This document shows, in pieces, positions 1 through 12,029 of a stretch of 64,000 nucleotides of DNA. Origin of the DNA: Haplosporangium gracile (taxonomy: Eukaryota > Mortierellomycota > Mortierellomycetes > Mortierellales > Mortierellaceae). A model generated the notes under the pieces. That model was not told the DNA's origin. It searched no databases and was given only the letters and a program-made list of their open reading frames with translations. The first letter of the stretch is position 1. Each line of letters opens with the position of its first letter. The stretch lies in NCBI GenBank assembly GCA_015499985.1, contig JAAAUF010000081.1, forward strand, positions 1-64,000, given 5' to 3'. The translations under genes were made by a program, and so were the position numbers.

Positions 1-330
1 TTTTTTGCATTCGAGGCTGAATGTCGGTGCATAAAACAAATGTAGTCCCCAGCAATCGGATCTTTATAGGAAAAGAGAAGTTGAACAGTGTTCACCTTTA
101 AATTACCAACAAGAAAATACGAGTCCTTGTTTTTATTTCTTCTGCAGCTCGGGAAGCGCTAAAGACTTTAATGTCACATAAGTTGGCTCGATAACGAAGG
201 GTTGTAAGAGCAGAAATTGGGTATAAGAATGCATTCCGTTCTTATTTGTATGTCTCTTCCTTTCTTCCTCCCTCCATTCTGCCCTCTCACCCTTCCATTC
301 ATCAACTTTCTCGGACAAACCCTTACAAAA

Positions 331-2219
331 ATGTCCGTTCGCTCAAAACCTCATGTCGTCATTGAAGGCCGTGGCCTTGGAGGCCTCTTCCTCGGGATCC
401 TTCTCGAAAAGTCCGGCACACCCTAAACCATTCTCGAACGCAGCGCATCCCCCTGAGCAATGGGTAAACTAAAATCTGAATTTGACGCCAAAATACAGAG
501 GAGTCCGAGTGGCAGTCAAAGAAAGGGGAAGATACAAATAGCTGTGAGTGGCATGGCGGTGTTGACAAAGTTTTCCTTTTTTCCTTCTTTTTCATCGCAT
601 AGGATCGATTACCTCCGTTGGCTCGACGGTTCTGGGTCTGTTTAAACAACTTGATCTCATGGACGACTTTTTGATACTAGCAAAGAGGCCGGCAAAGTGC
701 ATTGTCAACACCGAGTCCGAGGAGATGTCCTTAGTCAACGACCTTTCTCTATGGCAGGAGTAATAAGTGCTTCCTTTCCTTTTTATGCCTTATATGCAGC
801 CTATCTTTGTGTACTGGATGACCCTACTAGTAAAATACTCTAGCTAATCGCGTGGGTAGGTGAATGTGAAAAATGATAGTACTGAATACGCGGACTACTT
901 GATCCCCCGTCCAGTCCTCCACGCCCACTTCCTTCGACAGATTCCGCCTGAAAAGGTCCATTTTGGCAAACATGTTGTTGCCTTCACAGAAACGGACAAC
1001 AAAGTCACCGTCACTACCGCCGACAGTTTTTCCTATGAGGGCGATATCCTCGTAGGCGCTGATGGGCCTACAGTTCAGTTCGTCAACTCCTTTATGAAAC
1101 TCTGAGCAAGGAAGGAAAGTTGCCGCTCTCTGACCAGGAGGACCTTCCATTCAAGTACACGAGCCTTTTAGGTCAGACGCAGCCGCTTAACCTCGAACAC
1201 CTTCCCCTTGGTCAAGGAGCCCATTTGCAGGTTCTACACAACTCTGGGGAAAGACAAACCCTATAGTTGGGCACTGTTCTCGACCAAGCAAGAAACTTTA
1301 TGTTGGGTTGCCATCGAACACCTGGACCGAGTTTCTAGTAAAGCCGCTGAGAAACATCGGTCTCATAACAGCGATAGTACAGAGTGGGGTCCTCAAGCAG
1401 CCAAGGCGATGTGTGACCAGACACGCGAATTTCTTATTCCTGTCGGCTCGATGACCATGGGCGATATTTATGATTTGGCTCTTCGAGATCTTATTTCGAA
1501 GGTTGTCCTGGAGGAGAAGGTGTTTGATACTTGGTACTCTGACCGTGTTGTCTCGTTGGGCGATGCTAAGTTTTTGTCAAACATCGCTCGCCATGTTTCA
1601 CAACGTGACAAAGTGTGTAAGATAAATAAGGGGTTCAATGATTTTAACGAGCTGCCTATTTTGCTGCCCGCTAGCATGCCACAAGATATCTCCAGCAGGA
1701 GCTCAAGGTACGACGACAAACGTGCATCTCTCGTCCCCTTATAGCCCTGTGTGCTTTCTTTCATATCGTACATTAACCCTCTCTCAACCTTTTTTGCACG
1801 CCTTGAATAAAATAGGTGCCATGGTCGCGATGCATGATGCAACAACACTCGCCAACCTTCTCTACGCCCTCTCTCCCGCTGACTCCTCTCACTCTCTTAA
1901 AGATCTTTCGACAGCATTCTCCGAATACAAATCAGAACGCCGCCCACCCGCTGTAGAATCCTTTGAGAACAACCAGCTGCTGAACAAGGGGATCGAGCGT
2001 AGCGTAGGGGAAGCCATTGTTCGGTCCTTAATGCAGCATAAACCGGATTGGTTGTGGAAGCTGAATTTGGAGAGCATGGTCAAGAATAGACCTTCAGCTG
2101 GTTGGTTGAGAGAAATTCCTGCCAAGGGAACAGTCCCTCCGAACGTTTCTGCGAGTGAGGTCAAAGCCAGGGCTGTCTTCAAGCAACGAGCAGCAACCAG
2201 TGCTGCTGTCTCTGTGAAA
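331..2219 (+). pseudogene. Decayed FAD-dependent monooxygenase (copy 1)
   Basis: Seen: the start encodes a Rossmann FAD-binding segment (VVIEGRGLGGLFLG, GxGxxG kept), then YADYLIPRP, a GDILVGADG motif, and a C-terminal block around AMVAMHDATTLANLL. This order is that of flavin-dependent aromatic-ring hydroxylases, which hydroxylate small substrates using NAD(P)H. The frame is broken many times. TAA at 424-426 stands where the family has a residue before ILER. TGA lies at 454-456. Frames shift after GADG (about 1068) and near 1205. The intron inside the GDA-CH motif (1566-1674) begins CTAAGT where a GTAAGT donor is expected. An intron at 464-602 still has good borders. The damage is too extensive for a product. 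The family call is firm; the substrate is unknown. Confidence 0.85.
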
Positions 2220-2675
2220 CTGTTCCTTTGCTATATTTTTGTAGGTTACAGAGGGAGACCTGCATCAAATAAAAGTATCATTCAAGTTTGCTCTTCATCA
2301 ACGCTGTCATCGATACCATTTTCTGGTAAAGGAAGAAGAGCGTGAAGCAGGTAGACATTGGACAGATCAATCAGACGGAGGTACATCATTCACCGAAAGG
2401 CAACCAGTCTCTCATTTCCGCGCCACCAAAATGGCATAATGTTTTTTGATGTCGATGTGGTCTTATTAAGAGCTGAGCTATGGTACATGCCCGATCGATC
2501 GCTGATGACGACGATAGATAAAAACGCCGCCAAAGCAGTAAGACGGGAAAAGGAAGAGAGCCACAGAGGTTGATCAAGGGTAAGTAAGGTGTGGACAACC
2601 TCTCTCTCTCATCGTCAGAATATACAACCAAAAAAAAAGTATGAGGATAGGAAGGTAAACGAGAATGTAAACGAT
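2220..2675. other. Intergenic, between the tail-to-tail FAD pseudogene and ATG22 copy 1
   Basis: I see no gene here. It lies between the 3' end of the plus-strand FAD pseudogene and the 3' end of the minus-strand ATG22 gene. Short open frames have no recognisable similarity. Confidence 0.5.
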
Positions 2676-4859
2676 TTAGGTATCCTTGGAAGCCTCCAGA
2701 AACCTGGCATCGCTCAGCTTCATATCGGTAGCAGCAGCCAGCCCTTCCTTCTCGAGTTTAATTCTCTTTTCTTCCTGTTCGTTGTTGTAAAAGTCGACGG
2801 CCTCTTGGCGGCCCTTATCCACTATTTGAATAAGAAAAAAAAAACAATCAACATGCGCCAGTCTTGATTCGCATGTGTAACGTAACACTTATGCGTGGGA
2901 AAAATGCTTGACATGACGTGCACGGAGACCACAAATGCAATAGGCAAGACTTACTGTTGACAAAGAGCATCATGAAGGCGGGGATATAGAACTGGGTTAC
3001 AAGGAACCACCAGGTATGGCGAATTCCGTAGCTCTCGATAATGGCGGTGCACACAAGTGGTCTACCATGAGTATGACAAGGGTAGCACAGATGGTCAATA
3101 AAAGCATGGTCCCCTTTTTTCTAAAAGCGTCTTCCTTGCTCTCAGAAGGAAGGATCAACCATTCGTATTCTTACCCAATCCATGAGGACGACACATTGGC
3201 CTAGCAAAGGTGGGAATAAACACAATGAGAAAATAAGGGGTGAGTGTGATGCAAGCAAATATTCACATCAATAAGCACAAGTCCCGATCGTAACTAACAT
3301 GCCATCAAGAAAACACACAAAATAAGAACGCATGCAAGAAAAGCATTTCTTTTTGTTACCATTTCAAAGAGAGCGTAGAGCTCGTTCTCGTGTCCAAGAG
3401 GAATGAACTGAGAAAAGACGACTCTGTTTGAAGAGTAAATCGCTCCAACAAACAGACCAAAAAACGAGGCGAGCATATACATTTCCCAGGTATTTTTGAG
3501 ACCCACAGGGTTGCTGCCAATGAGGCCCGTCAAGCAGTAGATGGGAATTAAGCCAAAGAGACAGGTGTTGATGATAATAACGGTCATGGGTTTGACACCG
3601 CGGCTGTTCTGCAGCCAAATCCAGAACGACATTGAGCAGGCGGCAAAGACGTATTGAATCAAGACTGCAATAATCAACGTATCGTTCGAGGCCTGGAGTT
3701 GATCCTGGGCGACTAAGACAGCCATATTCGAAGTCGATGTAAGACCGTCACCGAGGATGAACCAGGCGCAGAGATAGTAGAACATTGTCTTGAGACGACG
3801 CATCTGCCGCACAGTTTTGCCAATACGGACATATCCAAAGGTCATGTAACTGGCTCCGGCGGGCAGAGGGTCAGATGTTCTTTGATGAGCAAGGAACCCA
3901 TAGATGACCATGAAGATCAATACAAACACGGCACTCATGACCAGACAATAACCAACAATCAAGGTCTCGGCTCCCATACCCATGAGCATGGCTGCTCCGA
4001 GGACGGTCATGACGATTCCACCAGCGAAACCGGCGGCGGAGGCACCTCCAGAGAGGAAGGTGGCCATCTTGACTTTGACTTCGATGTGCTCGCGAGAGTT
4101 TACACCGAAATCGACCATAGCGCGAACCACCTTGGGATGATGCCTTGCCAGGATGGGGATATGAGCGTCAAAGAAGTTGAGTGTTGCGCCATTGAAGATG
4201 AGGCCTAGAATAAGTTTATTTAAAACAACAACATAGTTATGGTTAGCTTCGACTGTTTCTTGTTTAGGGCAGTCGTTGAAGACAAAAAGAAAACTCCGCT
4301 AGATTTAAAGTGCTGATTGTATGTACCGTAAACACTACTTACCGATGACCATCAAGAGACCAGCGAGCCACCAGACATCGGGCTTCAAAGGGGCGATAAA
4401 CATGAAGGTGGTTGTTACGGCCAAGAGGGTGCAGAAAGTCATCATCAACTTCTTGGAGGACCGTCCATGGTCAGCAAAGGCAGACGTACCCAGGGAGACA
4501 ATAATGGTGCACCAGACCGAGACGACGTTGATGAGGAGGACATAGGAAGTGGGCTCAACACGGACGAATCCAAAGGGCACAAGACACCGGTCGCCCTCGG
4601 GGATCAAGTCGTCGCTCTCGGGGCAAGGGAGAGAAGAATTTGAGCTGAGACGGGATGCATTTCTGGCGACCTGTTGGACAAGCAATGGCTGGAAGAGGGA
4701 GCCGGTGGTGTTGGACCAGGCGAGATATCCGAATGCAAAGAGGAAGAATGCCCAGAGCTCTTTTTTCTTGGTAAGTTGTTCTCGCATGTGGGGCTGCAGC
4801 TGGACAAAGTCCTCGGGGTTGTCGTCGATGAGACGGTGTCGGAGTCTCTGCAGTGACAT
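2676..4859 (-). CDS. ATG22: ATG22-like vacuolar transporter, copy 1 (intact, 5 exons)
   Basis: Predicted multi-pass membrane protein of the Atg22 family (major facilitator superfamily). Known for the family: it releases amino acids from the vacuole after autophagic breakdown. Exons by splice signals and phase: 4859-4343, 4204-3360, 3200-3175, 3061-2955, 2821-2676, giving 546 aa. Each junction matches the paralogue at 8932-11075, including a 26-nt third exon. Seen: a hydrophobic segment at KKELWAFFLFAFGYLAWSN near residue 33, the luminal stretch VQQVARNASRLSS, many further membrane segments, and a charged cytosolic tail beginning KGRQEAVDFYNNEQEEK. The leader 4870-5110 is pyrimidine-rich on the coding strand. 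Assignment is from overall pattern; transport of another solute is possible. Confidence 0.8.
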
Positions 4860-6539
4860 TAGAGGCGTTTAGGAAGCGACGGAATGAGAATGAGGATGAG
4901 GTTTGGAATGAACAGAAAGCAGAGTAGAGAAGGGGGAGGGGAAAAGAGAATGTTGATGCCAGAAAGGTGAATGAGTGGAGTGGGTGGAATGGAGAGGGTA
5001 GAGAATGGAGAGGGGAGAGAGGGGAGTGAGAGTACTCCTTTGTTTGGTCGTAAGAAGAAGGGAAGGGATTGAAGTTTGCCGAAGAAGAAACAGAGAAAAA
5101 AAGAAGAAGGAAAAGAAGCAAGGCCACTTTCAGTCTAGGGTTGAAGAAAGAGGACCCCACCGGGAAAATAGGGGCGAACCTTGGTTTGTGCTTTCTTTGC
5201 ATCCTACTTTGGAAACGAATGTTGCTGTTGACAAGAAGAAGAGAGCCGAGTCCGTGGTGGCTGCTTGGTTGTCTGCTTGTTCGTTAGCTCATCGCCAATC
5301 ACGCCTTGGTTTGGGAGTGAGCAACCACAAACACAAGAAAACAACTCTGCTAATTTCAGTCCATTGAGCTTTGTGGTTGTCCTGCATTGTTCTCCTCTTT
5401 CTCAACCTTCTTGTTCCCTTTCTTTTTTTTCACATTCAGTTGACAGCCTTGCCTCTTTTTTTTATATGAGCAGGAGGACTCAAGACCGTCCAGTTTGTCA
5501 TACCACCGTTGCAGGCCCGAACTCTGTTTTGAACAAAGTGCATAGAAAAACGAATAATGAAGTAGAACTAGCCATTAATTGTAAACGATCTCACGACGAG
5601 TGTCTTTCTACTAAACTCGTGCCTTGACCAACTCTAGCTACCCTTCTAGACCATCTTCCCACTCTTTCATTTTTTCTTTTTTTCCCATTCTCTCCTCACT
5701 GTTTGTTAATAATGATCAACCTTATTCTTCTCTGTTTTCTCTTTCATACCTTCCATCTCGAAAATGTTTTCCTCGGTCTTTTTTTTTACCTGTTCTCATT
5801 CCAGAAGCATATGCCAACAGTGATAAGGCAACAATAAATCCATGACTCTGGCACCATTTTTAATATTAGGCTCAGTTACAACGTTCCCTCTCCTTTTCCT
5901 TTGCCTGCATGGATGCCATGCATGAATGACAAAAATTTACCCACCTTTTCCAGATTTCCAATAAGCCAGTTGTTAGCTTGTTGACGATGTCAACAAAAGC
6001 GCACCCCTCTCTTGTGATACGCACGGGGACTCTGTTTTTTGTCCAACCATCACAAAAGTCACCTCGAGATAAACAACGGATGAATTCTTAGATGACACTC
6101 TCTATTTCCTTTGCATACAGTATCTAAAAAAATGCTTCCTTCTCCACAAAAGAAAAATCTGTCGTCTATTAGATATCCCATCTTGGGCATATACATCCTC
6201 GGAGTATCGCAACTAAGCGTTGTCGCGTGTAACAAGAAACATGCCCTGTCCTTATCGCTCACTCCTATCGACGATGACAGATATATTTAATCACCTCCGA
6301 CGAAGAAAAGCACAGAGATTTCGACAGACACAGCTGCCGTTCATTTTGCTGAAAAACTACCCTAGGATTCCTCTCCTTTTGACTTTTGTCTCTCTGTGTC
6401 CACACAGTATGCTGTTATGCATTGTTCGAACAAAACAGGACTCAATGAGGATAACAGACATGAATTTATTTCATAAAACAAGAGGAAATTAGAAACCTAA
6501 TACGGTAAGACCCAAGAGTAAAAAAGGAAAAGGCAGTTA
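4860..6539. other. Gene-free stretch, 1.7 kb
   Basis: Upstream region of ATG22 copy 1. The first 250 bp are almost pure purine on the plus strand (pyrimidine on the coding strand), like the leaders of other genes here. The rest has only short unconvincing open frames. No RNA gene or repeat recognised. Confidence 0.5.
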
Positions 6540-7931
6540 GCGTGAAGCAGCAGCAGCAGTTCGTTCCTCAAAGACAGCTCCAGCGTTGACCGACCTCACT
6601 CGGAGACACCTTGGGTGCAATAGTCCCTTTTTTCGACCAACTTTGCCAACAATCCAACAGTCATACGATCCTTAACCATGCCACGCAGCGCGAGTCGCCA
6701 CAGCTATTCAGGTCGATACTTCATAAAGAACCTCGTCAACGCGCTGACAAAGCTCCTTTTGATCGGCTTGCTCAACATCAACCTGTTGTTATAAGACTTT
6801 TTCGCGGCGGGATGGTGTTCTGAGCGGTATTCTGAGAATGCTGTTTCGAGGTCCATGACAGAAGGGGATGAGAGAAGACCGAAGAGGACGTTGGCGAGCG
6901 CTGCTGCATCGCGTATCGCGATCATCGCACCTGCTGAGAGAAGGGATTGGGAAAGCTTAGGATGTTCTACTTTTTTATGGACGGAGGAACTGTTGCTCTT
7001 TTTTTTTTGTTTTCAACGGCAATGCCTTTGCTTCTTCACATTGAGCACCGGAAGGGCCATGAACTAGTCGTCCATGGGAATCGAGAACACTCGAGTCTCG
7101 TCACACATGACCAAGGCCTGGTAGGGCCCTCACTCAGAGTTGTCGCAGCTGCGGAAGCGCTGCTTCTCGGCGGCTTTGACGGACTGCGCTGTAGGCACCA
7201 TCGGCGCCGACAACAATGTCACCGCGATAAAAAGTTCTGTCCGCGGCGCCAACCGTCATCCTGTTGTCCTCTTCCTTGATGGTGAGAATTCATTACCCAA
7301 GTGGATCTTATCTACTGGGGTCAGACTGAGTAAGAAGTTGTGAACCACTGGACGAGACGCAGTGTAGTTTGGGTACCCCATACTAGCGACAGAGTCATGA
7401 TGATCAAAAAGTCATCATTCTTATTAGTGTATTATTTTTCTTTGCAAGGACGTTTTGACCATTGTGAAAAATGATACTGTATTAATTTACTTACAATTCA
7501 CGTCAGATAGAAATGTCATTGTCGAAGGCCGGTTCTAAATCGTTAGCCTGATAAAAAGTGACCCTCGGCAACTCCTTCGTGAGGGAGATGAGGTCTTCTG
7601 CAACCCTCAGCTGGTGAAAGAGAGGAAATGTTGGTGCTGACAGATATACGGCCTACTCTATTTGTTCAATTGATTCGTTTTTTTCATTACCGAAAAGAGA
7701 AACCAGGTTGTGAAGCGTGTGATTTGTCTCGTTAGTGGTTGACTTTTGTTCCTGAAGTCAATGGTGATTGATGGGGGACCAGATCCTTATTATACCACAT
7801 GGTTAAATGGTGTCGGCGCGCTCGAAGATTTGGTAAGGGATGCCTGCTCGTTCAAGGAGGGTTCCGAGGGTGAGGCCAGCCAGACCTGCTCCGACGATGA
7901 GAACGAGGGGCTTTTTTAATTCTGTTAACAT
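6540..7931 (-). pseudogene. Decayed FAD-dependent monooxygenase (copy 2)
   Basis: Read on the minus strand from 7931, the N-terminus is well preserved: LVLIVGAGLAGLTLGTLLER with an intact GxGxxG FAD motif. The frame then stops within about 20 codons and sequence is lost. Further downstream fragments remain in different frames: GDIVVGADGAYSAVRQ (about 7225-7160), MCDETRVFSIP (about 7110), AMIAIRDAAALANVLFGLL (about 6930-6870), and a C-terminal part ending in an alanine-rich stretch near 6545. The same blocks occur in the same order in the copy at 331-2219, so they are paralogues. This one has lost more interior sequence and cannot encode an enzyme. Confidence 0.85.
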
Positions 7932-8931
7932 GGATGGTGGGTAAAAGGTTGGTACGAGTAATTTAAATGGGGGTAGGTGGGGATGAGAAAAAAGAGGAAG
8001 AGCAAGGAGATACGTTGGTCCCCTTTTTTGTGTCCCGCCCTGTCGCTCACACCATCAGTCATGCTAATGATTTTTTTGAACCAATGTGGTGCTGTGCGAC
8101 CTCAATCAATTGTACAGGCAGACGAAAATTCTTTTGTGTTTGTGAAGGGGAATGGGGCAGGGCGAGAGATGAAGTGAATGACCATTATCATAGCTGTGGG
8201 TAGAGATTTCTTTTGTTCTTGCTCATGTGTTAATGCTTGTATGTGAAGGAAGTAGAGTGTGTATACCAAGCTTAAAGTGATCTTAGCAGAAGTAGCCCTA
8301 CCTTTCACGAGGGACTTGACGGAAAGACAATGTGTGGATGTTGCAACTGCATTTGCATGATTACTCGTTTTTTTTCCCCATGCTCAACCCAATCAATTTT
8401 TTTTGTTTACGTTTGTGTCCACTTTTTGTATTTTTTATGGCCCATTGCATTCGCCGACATCCAACAAAGGCACCATTGTTCTCTTGGGTAATAGAAGAAA
8501 AATAAAAAAACAAAGGCAAGAAGTGCTCACCGAAGAAGGACTCTCTGAAAAAAAAGACTACCCTCAGCGTTGGTACGGTGCCCCTGCCGCTGGGTGGAGC
8601 GTTCTGTGGGTTATAGAAGGGCTTTCCGGGACCCGACGGACATCCATTCATCATCCTTCTAGTTTGTATATATTCGCTACTTCTTTTCCTTTCGCGGTTC
8701 GCTCACTCCTCCTTTCTTCCTCTGTTACCCTTTCCTTCCAACGCAAAAAGACATCCTCTTGCCTTTGTCTTTCTGACATTCAGTTTGTTGATTCTTCCAT
8801 TCCTCCGTTTGCATCCATTCACACATTCAAGTTCACATTCACAACACTCATCAGGAGAGAGAGCACGTCCCCACTTTCTTTTATCGGACTCAACACACGG
8901 ACATCCCTGCCAACTAAATCAATCCAGAACA
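7932..8931. other. Divergent intergenic region, 1.0 kb
   Basis: Lies between the diverging FAD pseudogene and ATG22 copy 2. The last 250 bp before the ATG22 start are pyrimidine-rich on the coding strand. No additional gene recognised. Confidence 0.5.
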
Positions 8932-11075
8932 ATGACTTCGGAAGCAGACACATTATCAGACGACAACCCTCCCTCAGGACAAGGTCGCCTCCAACATCTC
9001 TGGCATCGACTCCTAGACGACGACCCCAATGACAGTATGACATTGCAATCCCATATCACAGAGCGACTCAGCAAGAAAAAGGAACTTTGGGCATTCTTCC
9101 TCTTCTCATTTGGATATTCCGCCTGGTCCAACACTACGGGCTCGGTGTTCCAACCATTGCTGGTTCAACAGGTTGCTAGAAATGCATCCCGTCTCAGCTC
9201 AGATCCTACCCTTCCTTGCCCTGAAGACGACGCCTTGATCCCCGAGGGCGAGCGGTGTCTTGTCCCTTTTGGGTTTGCCCGTGTTGAGCCTACATCATAT
9301 GTGCTCCTCATCAACGTCGTCAGTGTCTGGTGCACTATCATTGTTTCCTTGGGCACCTCTGCTTTTGCTGATCATGGGCGGTCGTCCAAGAAATTGATGA
9401 TGACTTTCTGTACCCTCTTGGCGTTGACGACTTCGTTCATGTTTATCGCTCCACTGGACCCCGATCTCTGGTGGCTCGCCGGTCTTTTGATGGTCATTGG
9501 TGAGCACTTTATTGATCACCTTACGAATCGAAAAACCCGCCTCGAACAAGAGATAACTGAAGCTAACCATAGCCTGTTGTTGTTGTCGTTGTGCACAAAC
9601 ATACTGTAGGCCTCATCTTCAGTGGCGCAACGCTCAACTTCTTCGACGCTCATATCCCCATCCTGGCAAGACATCATCCCAAAGTAGTCCGGGCAATGGT
9701 GGAGTGCGGAGAAAACTCTCGCGAGTATGTTGTGGCCAAGGTCAAGATGGCCACCTTCCTTTCTGGGGGAGCCTCCGCTGCTGGATATGCTGGTGGAGTC
9801 GTCTTGACGATTCTTGGGTCAGCCTTGCTTTTACTCATGGGAGCCGAGACATTGGTTATAGGCTATTGTCTGATCATGAGTGCGGTCTATGTGCTGATCT
9901 TCATGGTTATCTATGCGTTCCTCTCCCACCAGCGGACGTCCCCACCATTACCCAAGGGTGCCAGTTATTTGACCTTTGGGTATGTTCGCATCGCCAAGAC
10001 TGTCCGTCAAGCGCGTCGTCTCAAGACAATGTTCCACTATCTCTGCGCATGGTTCATCCTCGGTGATGGTCTTACATCGACAGCAAGCATGGCTATTCTG
10101 ATTGCGCAGGACCAATTCCAGGCCTCGAACGACGCATTGCTTATTGCAGTCTTGATTCAACGTCTTTGCTGCCGGCAGTATGTCGTTCTGGGTCTGGCTA
10201 CAGAACAGCCGAGGAGTCAAACCTATGACGGTCATTATCATCAACACCTGTCTCTTTGGCTTAATTCCCATCTACTGCTTGACGGGACTCATTGACAGCA
10301 ACCCTGTGGGCTTGAAGAACACCTGGGAGATGTACATGATCGCAGTAGTGTTTGGGACGTTTGTCGGAGCTATCTATTCGTCCAATATGGTCGTCTTTTC
10401 TCAGTTTATCCCACTTGGACATGAGAACGAACTGTTTGCCCTCTTCGAAATGGTAATCGGCAGCACACGTTTGCGTTTGCGTTTGCGTTTACAATTTAAT
10501 AGTACACCTTTTTTATATTCTGATTGACCCTCGTTTTCATTTTTCCTTCCTTCCTTCCTAGACTAATGTGACATCGTCGTGGATTGGGTAAGATACGAGT
10601 GATTTATCTCTAAGTTCTTCGAGAAGTGTGAACAAAAAAAAAAGATCGAAGCATTAACTATCCCTGTCATCTTGGCACCCCTTGCGCATGACAGACCACT
10701 TGTGTGTGCGGCGATTATCGAGAGCTTTGGAATTCGCCACACGTATTGGTTCCTTGTTCCTCAGTACTATATCCCTGCCATTATGATGTTCTTTGTCGAT
10801 GGTACGCCATCCTATGTATTTGTCGTGACATAGAACGTCTGATTATGTTTTATGCCAAGTCAAAATGGTTCAGGAGTTACATGTGTAAACAACTTATCGT
10901 CTTGTAATTTTCTTTTCTTTTTCTAGTGAACAAGGGCCGCCAAGAGGCGATTGATTTCTATAACGATGAACAGGAAGAGAAGAAAAAGGTTGGTCTCAAG
11001 AAAGGAGGAGGGTCGGATGATACCGACATGGAATTGAGCGATGCCAAGTTTGTAGAGGAAGCCAAGGCTTTTTAA
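8932..11075 (+). pseudogene. ATG22-like transporter, copy 2, with a 2-bp deletion
   Basis: Paralogue of the gene at 2676-4859 with the same five-exon structure: 8932-9499, 9610-10452, 10562-10587, 10695-10801, 10927-11075. All splice sites and intron phases are preserved. Exon 2 is 843 nt against 845 nt in copy 1. The missing two bases lie at the 10160/10161 junction: copy 1 reads att-caa-tac-gtc, copy 2 reads att-caa-cgt. The frame leaves the family after VLIQ and stops at 10293-10295, giving a 417-aa protein without the last membrane segments and tail. The correct frame resumes at MSFWVWLQNSRG and stays open to the end. Adding two bases would give 564 aa. Either a recent frameshift or an assembly error. 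I favour a real mutation, since the site is not a homopolymer. Confidence 0.75.
10468..10492 (+). repeat. Hexanucleotide repeat in ATG22 copy 2 intron
   Basis: About 3.5 copies of the unit gtttgc inside the intron following exon 2. Copy 1 has no equivalent. Confidence 0.7.
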
Positions 11076-12029
11076 AAGCCGTCTATTTTACCCTTTACCC
11101 CTCCTTAACCCACCCCTCCCTTCTTATTTTAATCGTAATCTTGAGATGGAGATAAGGGGTGTTTATGCCTCACTTCAATGTGCTTCCTTCTACTTCCCCC
11201 GCTATGTTGTTCTTTTAAGATGTTCTTTTTTAACATCTTCATTTGCAAAGCGGGTTTATACTTCGTTTACCTCGTTAATACTTTTAGTAAAAAAAAAAGA
11301 GAGAACAGGGATAGCGAGAGAATTTTGGTGGCGCGAAGAAAAGTGAGACTGATTGCCTACTGACGAATGATGTCTCTGACTGGTCAGATCAGTTGATGGC
11401 CCCTTTATTTCGTTTACTCCATTATTTTCTCCATGTTCTCCTTGGACAAAGAACCCCCGTCGATCGTGACGCATTGCGCGGAAAGAAATATTGATGATGC
11501 ACAACAGCACAACAATTACGAAGGGAAAAACTGGGGGAAGCTTGATATAAATAATGATTCGCGAGATAGTTAACTGCAGTTAAGGTTAGAAAGAACAAAA
11601 TAGATGCATATCGCTCGTTCCCGTCACTAACCAGACAAAACACAGTTTCTTCAAAAAAAAACTTTGCAATTGTCAAGCCGTCCTCTTTGTGGCACAGAGA
11701 AACATCAAATGGGGTACAAGTTAAGACACTGGAAAGGGGAAAAAAAAGACGAGAGCGAAGGTTGCCTTGAAAAAAAAAAAAGGCAGAGAAAGAGGGAGGA
11801 AAGGAGGAATGAGTATGGAGTTTGATAACTAACATAGCAACAAAAAACAACCATGATTTTTGCTTAAGACTGATTCGATGCTACACTGCTTCAGCTGCGT
11901 ACTCCTCTTATGCAAGCCCTCCCATCACTCCATTTCAATATAGTCCACACCAACGCACACCATGTTTTTTAATTCAACGAATATGGATCATGAATATCTA
12001 TCTTTTCACTCCTCCTCCTCGTTTCCGTC
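11076..12029. other. Gene-free stretch, about 0.95 kb
   Basis: Downstream of ATG22 copy 2 and downstream of the minus-strand F-box pseudogene. Contains A-rich runs (for example 11762-11780). No gene, RNA or mobile element recognised. Confidence 0.5.

Noticed and set aside
8785..8931. Upstream extension of ATG22 copy 2 to 8785
   Set aside because: The sequence is a pyrimidine-rich leader; the ATG at 8932 begins the part comparable with copy 1.
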